Assembly (NCBI GenBank): GCA_944353735.1
Contig: CALVPU010000006.1
Location: 1-6,598, forward strand
Reading direction: 5' to 3'
Source of the DNA: an uncultured Eubacteriales bacterium
GTDB taxonomy: Bacteria; Bacillota; Clostridia; Christensenellales; Aristaeellaceae
DNA: 6,598 nucleotides
Below, piece by piece: positions 1 to 5,228 of this stretch. Below the pieces are notes generated by a model. It was given only the letters and a program-made list of their open reading frames with translations, did not search any database and was not told the DNA's origin. Every line of letters starts with the position of its first letter. Positions within the stretch are counted from its first letter, which is position 1. A program made the translations under genes and the position numbers.

Positions 1-349
1 TTCAGCACGCCGGTCCAACCCGCGCTTCGCCGCATGCCGCGATGGGCGTGGCGCCGCTGGGGAAAGCATCCTCCGCGCAAGGCCGCCGCCGCATGCCGCG
101 ATGGGCGATGTCCAAGACGAATTTCAGCGCACCGGTCCAGCCCGCACTTCGCCGCACGCCGCATGCCGCGATGGGCGCGGCGCCGCTGGAGAAAGCATCC
201 TCCGCGCAAGGCCGCCGCTACATGCCGCGATGGGCGATGTCTGAGACGAATTTCAGCGCGCCGGTCCAGCCCGCGCTTCGCCGCATGCCGCGATGGGCAC
301 GGCGCCGCTGGGGAAAGCTCCTCCGCGCAAGGCCGCCGCTGCATGCCGG
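1..349. repeat. Tandem array of a 122-129 bp unit, about 2.8 copies
   Basis: Three head-to-tail copies begin with TTCAGC at 1, 123 and 252. Copy 1 (1-122) is 122 bp. Copy 2 (123-251) is 129 bp because of a 7-bp insertion near 153-159. Copy 3 runs from 252 and loses similarity near 349. The array may continue past the left edge. Each full unit carries the 15-mer CATGCCGCGATGGGC twice, 59 bp apart, giving exact copies at 33, 92, 162, 221 and 284. It also carries a shared core with GGAAAGC and CGCGCAAGGCCGCCG. Copies differ by scattered single-base changes. A coding role is unlikely: the 7-bp length difference changes the reading frame between copies, and open frames exist on both strands, as expected at this GC content. 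It lies 3' of gnd. Origin and function are unknown. Confidence 0.9.
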
Positions 350-361
350 CGGCCTTGCGCG
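324..361 (-). terminator. Perfect 15-bp GC-rich hairpin downstream of gnd, possible terminator
   Basis: Bases 324-338 pair perfectly with 347-361 around an 8-base loop containing GCATGC. In the gnd transcript this stem forms about 65 nt after the stop codon, so it could end transcription or protect the 3' end. Against a classic intrinsic terminator, the stem is followed on the minus strand by GAGGAGCTTTCC, with only three T residues in a row. The left arm is the core of the tandem repeat unit. The right arm is an inverted copy lying just where the repeat array ends. The structure is certain as sequence; the terminator role is inference. Confidence 0.45.
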
Positions 362-425
362 CGCCCGCAGATCTCCGCGCGCCTTTCCGCTGCGCCCGCG
401 CGCTTCCGCCGCCGGCTTCGTTCGC
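362..425. other. GC-rich spacer between repeat array and gnd, no gene
   Basis: This short spacer follows the gnd stop codon. It holds no open frame with family similarity. Its segment 409-416 can pair with 345-352 (CCGCCGGC with GCCGGCGG), which would compete with the 15-bp hairpin at 324-361. GCGCGC at 377-382 and 398-403 can also pair. No T-run follows any of these stems. Confidence 0.5.
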
Positions 426-1892
426 TCACACGTCGTAGTGCTCCGCCGCGGTCGCGCCGCCCTCGCCCGTCCAGTTCGTGTGGAAAAACTCTCCGCGCGG
501 ACGGTCCGTGCGCTCATACGTGTGCGCTCCGAAATAGTCCCGCTGCGCCTGCAGCAGGTTCGCCGGCAGGCGCTCCGCGCGATAGCCGTCGTAGTACGAC
601 AGCGCCGACTGGAACGCCGGCGCCGGCACGCCGCTCAGCGCCGCCCGCGCGCACACGCGCCGCCATCCGCCCTGCGCCTTCGCCAGCTCTCCCGCAAAGT
701 ACGGGTCCAGCATCAGGTTCACCAGTTCCCCGTTGCGCGCGTAGGCTTCGCGGATCCGCCCCAAAAACGCCGAGCGGATGATACATCCCCCGCGCCACAT
801 CATCGCGATGCCGCCGTAGTTCAGCTTCCAGCCGTACCGCTTCGCCGCCGCGCGCATCAGCTGATACCCCTGCGCGTACGACACGATCTTCGATGCGTAC
901 AGCGCCTGCCGCACATCCTCTGCCAGCTGCGCCCGCTCCGCGCCTTCCGCGCGCGCGGCGCTCTTTCCGCCTTCCGGTCCCGCGAGCACGCCCGACGCCG
1001 CCACGCGCTCTTCCTTCAGCGCCGACAGGCACCGCGCGAACACCGCCTCGCCGATCAGCGTCAGCGGCACGCCTTCCTCCAGCGCCGCCGCCGCCGTCCA
1101 CTTCCCCGTGCCCTTCTGCCCTGCCGCGTCGAGTATGCGCTCCACCAGCGGGCTCCCGTCCGCGTCCCGCGTTCCCAGAATGTCCCGCGTGATGCGGATC
1201 AGGTAGCTGTCCAGTTCCCCTTCGTTCCACTTCGCGAACACGTCCCGCTGCTCCTCCGGCGTCAGTCCTGCCCGCCTGAGCAGGTCGTACGACTCGCAGA
1301 TCAGCTCCATGTCCCCGTACTCGATGCCGTTGTGCACCATCTTCACGAAGTGCCCCGCGCCGCCTTCGCCGACCCACTCGCAGCACGGCTCGCCGTCCAC
1401 GTGCGCGCAGATCGCCTGAAAGATCGGTCGGATCAGCGGCCACGCCGCCGCCGTCCCGCCCGGCATCAGGCTCGGTCCCTTCAGCGCGCCCTCTTCCCCG
1501 CCGGACACCCCCGTTCCCACGTACAGCAGTCCCCTTTCCTCCACGTACGCGCACCGCCGCGCCGTGTCCGAAAAGTGCGCGTTTCCGCCGTCGATGATCA
1601 CATCTCCCGCTTCCAGATGCGCCAGCAGCTGCTCGATGAGCTCGTCCACCGCCTTACCCGCGCGCACCATCAGCATCACCTTCCGCGGTCGCTTCAGCAT
1701 CCCGCACAGTTCCTCCACGCTCTTCGCCCCGGTGATCGCCTTTCCCCGCGCGCGCCCCGCCACGAAGCGCTCCACCTTCTCCGCCGTGCGGTTGTACACC
1801 GCCACGCGGTATCCGTGCGATTCCATGTTCATCGCCAGGTTCTCGCCCATGACCGCCAATCCGATCAGGCCGATATCCGCCTGTGCCGCCAT
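426..1892 (-). CDS. gnd: 6-phosphogluconate dehydrogenase, decarboxylating
   Basis: Cytosolic enzyme of the oxidative pentose phosphate pathway that converts 6-phosphogluconate and NADP+ to ribulose 5-phosphate, CO2 and NADPH. The product is 488 aa, near the usual 470-490. An N-terminal Rossmann domain has GLAVMG at 11-16. YNRT at 33-36 after strand two fits 2'-phosphate (NADP) binding. SGGEEGALKGPSLMPGG at 130-146 is the substrate loop. The family signature HFVKMVHNGIEYGDMELICE at 181-200 contains catalytic Lys184, His187-Asn188 and Glu191. GTGKWT at 261-266 and the C-terminal RDYFGAHTYERTD at 451-463 complete the active site of the dimer. The frame stays open for over 230 codons upstream, but similarity begins at this ATG, which has an AAAGGGAGG site 9 nt upstream. 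It is the last gene of the minus-strand series, 122 bp after the kinase. No frameshift or missing key residue is seen. Confidence 0.97.
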   Translation of the reverse strand: MAAQADIGLIGLAVMGENLAMNMESHGYRVAVYNRTAEKVERFVAGRARGKAITGAKSVEELCGMLKRPRKVMLMVRAGKAVDELIEQLLAHLEAGDVIIDGGNAHFSDTARRCAYVEERGLLYVGTGVSGGEEGALKGPSLMPGGTAAAWPLIRPIFQAICAHVDGEPCCEWVGEGGAGHFVKMVHNGIEYGDMELICESYDLLRRAGLTPEEQRDVFAKWNEGELDSYLIRITRDILGTRDADGSPLVERILDAAGQKGTGKWTAAAALEEGVPLTLIGEAVFARCLSALKEERVAASGVLAGPEGGKSAARAEGAERAQLAEDVRQALYASKIVSYAQGYQLMRAAAKRYGWKLNYGGIAMMWRGGCIIRSAFLGRIREAYARNGELVNLMLDPYFAGELAKAQGGWRRVCARAALSGVPAPAFQSALSYYDGYRAERLPANLLQAQRDYFGAHTYERTDRPRGEFFHTNWTGEGGATAAEHYDV

Positions 1893-2014
1893 CTCTCCGA
1901 ACCTCCCTTTCCGCTCTGCGCGCGCCTTCCGCCGCGCATGTCGCCGGATTTGACTTTGCTGGCTGAACTGTGTACCTATTTTGACAGTCCGCGCCGCCTT
2001 CCGTTTTCCATCGC
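1893..2014 (-). other. gnd leader gap with an AT-richer patch
   Basis: This 122-bp gap lies between the kinase stop and the gnd start. Most is GC-rich, but 1946-1988 is clearly richer in A and T. The patch holds TTTGAC twice in direct orientation (1949-1954 and 1980-1985, 31 bp apart) and ACTGT/ACAGT as a small inverted pair (1967-1971 and 1984-1988). On the minus strand it begins with TGTCAAAATAGGTACAC. It could be an operator, a promoter region or the relic end of an insertion sequence. No well-spaced -35/-10 pair is apparent on either strand. Confidence 0.4.
1902..1910 (-). promoter_or_regulatory. Ribosome-binding site that fixes the gnd start
   Basis: The minus strand reads AAAGGGAGG, 9 nt before the ATG at 1892. 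This matters because the gnd frame is open far upstream and a naive longest-frame call would begin near 2603, inside the neighbouring kinase gene. Confidence 0.8.
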
Positions 2015-3073
2015 TCAGCGCTGCACGCGCGCGTTGCCGTTCCACACGCTCCACACCTGCGCCTCGTCCGCCGGCGTCGCGTAGTCCTCCTGCATCGTCA
2101 CCGCCAGCGCGCCCGTCGCCCAGCCGAAGCGCAGGCAGTCCTCCGCGCGCCATCCCTTCAGCATGCCGTACAGCAGCCCGCCGACGAATCCGTCGCCGCC
2201 GCCGATCCGGTCCAGCACGCGAATCCGCCGCGGCGCCGCCGTGTGCCACGCGCCGTCCGCCCACAAAATCGCTCCCCACAGGTGCTCGTCGGCGTCCACC
2301 ACTTCCCGCAGCGTCGTCGCGCACGCCGCTGCCTTCGGATACGCCGCCCGCACCCGCTCGATCATCGCGCGGAACGATTCCGCCTTCCCCTCCAGGTCCT
2401 TCCCCCCGGCCTCCGGGCCCTCGATGCCCAGCGCCAGCTGAAAGTCTTCCTCGTTTCCGACCAGAATGTCCGCGCGCTGCGCGATCCCCGCAAAGACCGC
2501 CCGCAGCTCCGGCTCGCGCCCTTTCCAGAACGACGCCCGGTAGTTGAGGTCGAAGCTCACCCGCGCGCCCGTCTCGTGCGCCTTCTCCGCCAGCTTCAGG
2601 CACAATTCGCCCGTCGACGGCGACATCGCCGCGAACAGCCCCGACAGGTGCACGATCTCCACGCCCTCTTCGCGAAAGATCCGCTCCAGGTCGAAGTCCG
2701 CCGCGCAGACCGTCCGCCCCACCTCTCCGGCGCGGTCGTTATACACGCGCGGTCCGCGCGGCCCGCAGCCGCTGTCGGCGATGTTGAACTGGTGCCGCAC
2801 GCCCCACGGCCCTTCCGGCTCGATCTCCGGCCCCTCATAGGCGATGTTCCGCCGCCTGAGCTCTCCCTGAATGTAGCGCGCGATCGGGCTGCCCTTCACA
2901 AAGCGCGTCAGCGCCTTCACCGGCAGGCCCAGCGCCGCCGACACGTTGAGCACGTTCGTCTCCGCGCTCGTCGCCTGCATCCGGTACAGGTTCCCCACGC
3001 CCACGGGCTGCCGCCCCTCTGGCGTGATGCGCACGCCCATCGACGTCGCCGTCAACAGCTGATATTTTGCCAT
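2015..3073 (-). CDS. kdgK: PfkB-family sugar kinase, probable 2-keto-3-deoxygluconate kinase
   Basis: Ribokinase/PfkB-fold ATP-dependent sugar kinase of 352 aa. The strongest evidence is the C-terminal ATP/anion-hole signature DRIGGGDGFVGGLLYG at 288-303, in which Asp294 is the expected catalytic base, and the central motif VSFDLNYRASFWKG at 172-185, typical of KDG kinases (FDLNYR). VGNEEDF at 205-211 is also characteristic. The likely reaction is 2-keto-3-deoxygluconate plus ATP to 2-keto-3-deoxy-6-phosphogluconate, in hexuronate and Entner-Doudoroff-type metabolism. The N-terminal half is unusual: where family members carry GG(G)xxNVA, this protein has TSAETNVLNVSAALG at 35-49. It probably belongs to a separate subgroup whose substrate could be another keto-sugar. 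The ATG at 3073 has AGGAGG 5 nt upstream. The neighbouring mannonate-type SDR supports the KDG assignment; the fold is near certain, the substrate less so. Confidence 0.8.
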   Translation of the reverse strand: MAKYQLLTATSMGVRITPEGRQPVGVGNLYRMQATSAETNVLNVSAALGLPVKALTRFVKGSPIARYIQGELRRRNIAYEGPEIEPEGPWGVRHQFNIADSGCGPRGPRVYNDRAGEVGRTVCAADFDLERIFREEGVEIVHLSGLFAAMSPSTGELCLKLAEKAHETGARVSFDLNYRASFWKGREPELRAVFAGIAQRADILVGNEEDFQLALGIEGPEAGGKDLEGKAESFRAMIERVRAAYPKAAACATTLREVVDADEHLWGAILWADGAWHTAAPRRIRVLDRIGGGDGFVGGLLYGMLKGWRAEDCLRFGWATGALAVTMQEDYATPADEAQVWSVWNGNARVQR

Positions 3074-3078
3074 GTCTT

Positions 3079-3084
3079 CCTCCT
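3079..3084 (-). promoter_or_regulatory. Ribosome-binding site of the sugar kinase gene
   Basis: AGGAGG on the minus strand, 5 nt before the ATG at 3073. It decides the start, since the frame is open upstream to about 3229. The upstream edge of this site is only 3 nt from the hairpin at 3088-3106. Confidence 0.8.
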
Positions 3085-3087
3085 GAC

Positions 3088-3106
3088 CGCCCGGTTCCGC
3101 CGGGCG
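3088..3106 (-). promoter_or_regulatory. GC hairpin abutting the kinase ribosome-binding site
   Basis: CGCCCGG (3088-3094) pairs perfectly with CCGGGCG (3100-3106) around a 5-base loop. In the mRNA it sits 3 nt upstream of the AGGAGG site. Such placement can influence ribosome access or define a processed 5' end. No T-run follows, so it is not a terminator. The role is inferred. Confidence 0.4.
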
Positions 3107-3165
3107 CCGCCGTGTGTGATGCCAAGGTTGGCTGCAATATTGACCTCTGCCTGAGGCTGGAATTG

Positions 3166-3188
3166 GATTCGGAACGAACTTCGGAATC
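3166..3188. promoter_or_regulatory. Operator-like imperfect dyad between SDR and kinase genes
   Basis: GATTCGGAA (3166-3174) and TTCGGAATC (3180-3188) form an inverted repeat that matches at 8 of 9 positions with a 5-bp spacer. It lies in the most AT-rich part of the 163-bp gap upstream of the kinase gene. Size and symmetry resemble a binding site for a dimeric regulator, but no regulator gene is in view and no clear promoter hexamers flank it. The AT-rich palindrome CAATATTG at 3135-3142 is nearby. Confidence 0.35.
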
Positions 3189-3203
3189 GGGAATGACTTC
3201 ACC

Positions 3204-3223
3204 GGCGGCGTCTCTGCGCCGCC
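3204..3223 (-). promoter_or_regulatory. GC hairpin just after the SDR stop codon
   Basis: GGCGGCG (3204-3210) pairs with CGCCGCC (3217-3223) around a 6-base loop, 13 nt after the SDR stop. On the minus strand it is followed by GGTGAAGTC, with no T-run. It may be a 3'-end stabiliser or a weak, factor-dependent terminator rather than an intrinsic one. Confidence 0.35.
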
Positions 3224-3236
3224 CGCCATGCCGCCC

Positions 3237-4103
3237 TTACACGCCCGAATAGGCGCTGAAACCTCCGTCCACCGGCAGCACCACGCCGGTCACGAAGCCG
3301 CTCGCCCGCGGGTCCACCAGGAACATCAGCGCTCCCAGCAGCTCCTCCGGCTCGCCGAAGCGCCGCATCGGCGTCGCGGCAAGGATCTTCTCCGTCCGCG
3401 GCGTCGGCGTCCCGTCCGCCGCATAGAGCAGCGCGCGGTTCTGCTCCGTGACAAAAAATCCCGGCGCGATGGCGTTCACCCGAATTCCCGCGGCGGCAAA
3501 GTACGCCGCCAGCCACATCGTCAGGTTTGACAGCGCCGACTTCGCCGCGCTGTACGCGGGAATCTTCGTCAGCGGCCGGAAGGCGTTCATCGACGAGACG
3601 TTCACCACGCATCCCCCGCGCGCCATGCCGCGCGCGAACACCTGCGTCGCCAGCAGCGCGCTGAGGCTGTTGACGTCGAATACCTCGCGAATCGCCCGCT
3701 CCTCCAGATCGAAAAACGTGCGCCCCGCATCGCCGCCATAGAACTCGTCGTCCGTCGTCGCCGCGGGCCGGTTGCCGCCGGCGCCGTTGACGAGGATGTC
3801 CGCCGTGCCAAAGCGCGCCAGCACCGCCGACCGCGCCGCCTCCAGCGACGCCTTGTCGGTGGCGTCGCAGGCAACCGCCATCGCCTCGCCGCCCGCGCGC
3901 ACGATCTCCTCCGCCACCGCTTCCGCGCGCCCGAGTCCCCGCGCCAGCACCGCTACCCGCGCTCCGCACGCCCCCAGCGCCCGCGCCATGCACGAGCACA
4001 GCACGCCGCTTCCTCCGGTCACCACCGCCGTCTTCCCGCGAAGGTCCACGCCGCCGGCAGGCGGCGCCGCCTGTCCTCGCGGGACCGTATTTTGCCTGTC
4101 CAT
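3237..4103 (-). CDS. uxuB: SDR-family oxidoreductase, probable D-mannonate oxidoreductase
   Basis: Classical short-chain dehydrogenase of 288 aa, cytosolic, NAD(P)-dependent. The cofactor motif is TGGSGVLC at 29-36. Residue Cys36 replaces the third glycine of TGxxxGxG. NGAGG at 106-110 is the NNAG-like motif. The catalytic tetrad is visible as Asn145, Ser171, Tyr184 and Lys188 (YSAAK). The C-terminal half (FFVTEQNRALL at 216-226, TPMRRFGEPEELLGA at 244-258, VTGVVLPVDGGFSAYSGV at 271-288) resembles the Bacillus/Clostridia SDR-type UxuB that reduces D-fructuronate to D-mannonate, and differs from the long-chain enterobacterial enzyme. Other sugar-acid SDRs such as gluconate 5-dehydrogenase remain possible. 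An extended N-terminus of about 20 aa rich in Pro and Gly precedes the Rossmann fold. The ATG at 4103 has GGGAGG 7 nt upstream. It lies 163 bp before the sugar kinase, consistent with a shared hexuronate pathway. Confidence 0.85.
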   Translation of the reverse strand: MDRQNTVPRGQAAPPAGGVDLRGKTAVVTGGSGVLCSCMARALGACGARVAVLARGLGRAEAVAEEIVRAGGEAMAVACDATDKASLEAARSAVLARFGTADILVNGAGGNRPAATTDDEFYGGDAGRTFFDLEERAIREVFDVNSLSALLATQVFARGMARGGCVVNVSSMNAFRPLTKIPAYSAAKSALSNLTMWLAAYFAAAGIRVNAIAPGFFVTEQNRALLYAADGTPTPRTEKILAATPMRRFGEPEELLGALMFLVDPRASGFVTGVVLPVDGGFSAYSGV

Positions 4104-4110
4104 GTCCTCG

Positions 4111-4116
4111 CCTCCC
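4111..4116 (-). promoter_or_regulatory. Ribosome-binding site of the SDR gene
   Basis: GGGAGG on the minus strand, 7 nt before the ATG at 4103. The frame is open upstream to about 4247, so this site decides between the start used here and a longer version that would run into the glycosyltransferase gene. Confidence 0.7.
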
Positions 4117-4200
4117 ATTCGTTCAGGGCGTGCGCCCGCCCGGAAGGACCGGCGCGCCGCCGTCCATTCGCGCGTCCGCGACAGACGTCCCCCGCTCTGG

Positions 4201-5085
4201 TCACCGCGCCTTCTCCAGCGGCATCCAGAGCATGCGCTCCTCGCCAAAAGTCCTGCCCGCCAGCTGCATGTAGTGGCGGTAGAGCATGCCGAAGCGGTAG
4301 CGGTAAAACGGCTTCCACGGCTTCGCCTTGCCGCAGAAGTGGAGGATGGCGGTGTTGCGCATCACCCAATCGCTGTCCGCCTGACCGGAGGAGCGCATGT
4401 AATAGTTCGTGAAGTTGCGCGCGTCGTAGTTCCAGAGAAAATCGTCCAACGGCAGGGTGCGATCGCCGTAGAGGGCGTTGAGCACGTCCTGATCGGGCAG
4501 CAGCAGCCCGGCGCGGTGCTCCTCGACGTAGGCGAACAGCGCCTCGGGGCGAATCTCCTCGCGGGCGCGCGCCAGGTCGATCAGCAGCACGCCGGAATTG
4601 AAATACTTGCACTGCGTGCCCAGCCGGATGCGGTTGACGCTGTTGGCGAGCTCGGTGATGCCGGTGTGCGGCGCGGCGGCGAACAGCATGCCGTCCATGT
4701 CCGCGCGCCAGAGCGCGTCGATGGGGTTGATGACGAGCAGGTCGGGGTCGAGGTACAGCGCGCGGTCCAGCGACTCGGGCAGGAAGCGCGCTGCCAGCAG
4801 GCGATAGTACATCTCCTGCGGATACTGCTTCGTCACCGGCGCGCCCTCGAACAGCCCCGGATCGACGCGAACCGGTTCGAGCGAAAAGCCGATGCGCGCC
4901 AGATCGTCCGCCAGCGCGGCGAGCTCGCCGTCCGGAATCGCGCGGTGCAGCAAGTGCACGCGACCGTTCAGCGACGGATTGTTCACCCGCAGCGACAGCA
5001 GCATGACCCGCAGCTGCGGCAGGTAGTTTTGGTCGAGCGTAACCAGCAGGTCGGCGGTGTCCGCCGGCGTGATCGCGCCTTGCAT
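4201..5085 (-). CDS. Family 8 (GT8) glycosyltransferase
   Basis: Retaining glycosyltransferase of 294 aa, a full single GT-A domain with no signal peptide or membrane segment. LLVTLDQNYLPQLRVMLLSL at 13-32 is the N-terminal nucleotide-binding start. YLDPDLLVINP at 111-121 contains the metal-binding DxD motif as Asp113-Pro-Asp115. YFNSGVLLIDL at 161-171, LPDQDVLNAL at 196-205 and ILHFCGKAKPWK at 247-258 are the remaining GT8 blocks; His249 would be the last metal ligand. Family members add glucose or galactose from UDP-sugars to lipopolysaccharide, teichoic acid, capsule or glycoprotein acceptors. The acceptor cannot be told from sequence. AAAGGAGG lies 11 nt upstream of the ATG, and the long upstream open frame has no similarity to GT8. 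It sits between a membrane-protein gene and the sugar-acid genes with no obvious pathway link. Confidence 0.92.
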   Translation of the reverse strand: MQGAITPADTADLLVTLDQNYLPQLRVMLLSLRVNNPSLNGRVHLLHRAIPDGELAALADDLARIGFSLEPVRVDPGLFEGAPVTKQYPQEMYYRLLAARFLPESLDRALYLDPDLLVINPIDALWRADMDGMLFAAAPHTGITELANSVNRIRLGTQCKYFNSGVLLIDLARAREEIRPEALFAYVEEHRAGLLLPDQDVLNALYGDRTLPLDDFLWNYDARNFTNYYMRSSGQADSDWVMRNTAILHFCGKAKPWKPFYRYRFGMLYRHYMQLAGRTFGEERMLWMPLEKAR

Positions 5086-5096
5086 GGGAAAAGAGC

Positions 5097-5104
5097 CCTC
5101 CTTT
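5097..5104 (-). promoter_or_regulatory. Ribosome-binding site of the GT8 gene
   Basis: AAAGGAGG on the minus strand, 11 nt before the ATG at 5085. The spacing is a little long, but no closer in-frame start codon exists. It decides the start against a frame open to about 5805. A GC hairpin ends 1 nt upstream of it. Confidence 0.75.
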
Positions 5105-5105
5105 G

Positions 5106-5147
5106 CCGCGGCGCCGCCGCGGTGAAATCGCGCCGCCCCGCGGCGGC
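5106..5147 (-). promoter_or_regulatory. Two consecutive GC hairpins before the GT8 ribosome-binding site
   Basis: Stem 1 pairs CCGCGG at 5106-5111 with CCGCGG at 5117-5122 around a 5-base loop. Stem 2 pairs GCCGCC at 5132-5137 with GGCGGC at 5142-5147 around a 4-base loop. The stems are 9 nt apart, and stem 1 ends 1 nt from the AAAGGAGG site. Neither is followed by a T-run. At this GC content small stems arise by chance, so a regulatory role is only suggested by position. Confidence 0.35.
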
Positions 5148-5228
5148 AGGGAATGCGCACAGCGCGCCCCAATCGCGGCAATGCCGCCCGGCGGATGCGC
5201 GCCGTGCGGCTTGTCGAAAAAGGGGATT

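Noticed and set aside
1..349. A CRISPR array
   Set aside because: The units are 122-129 bp with near-identical content throughout. There are no short repeats alternating with unique spacers, and no cas genes.
34..438. Repeat-containing open frames on the plus strand that look like small basic proteins
   Set aside because: They arise from the tandem repeat. The 7-bp length difference between copies changes frame, and no ribosome-binding site precedes them.
1981..1986. TTGACA on the plus strand as a -35 promoter element
   Set aside because: No TATAAT-like hexamer lies 16-18 bp downstream, and it would point antisense into the kinase gene.
42..2084. A 680-codon open frame on the plus strand antisense to gnd
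   Set aside because: It is very rich in Arg, Pro and Ala, shows no domain, and mirrors the gnd codons. Stop codons are rare in all frames at this GC content.
1893..2603. An upstream extension of gnd giving a 725-aa protein
   Set aside because: The extra residues are low-complexity and overlap the kinase gene in another frame. The 6PGD domain begins at the ATG at 1892, which has its own ribosome-binding site.
3134..3142. CAATAT as a -10 element for the kinase gene
   Set aside because: No acceptable -35 hexamer sits 16-18 bp upstream on the minus strand. It is mentioned only as an AT-rich landmark.
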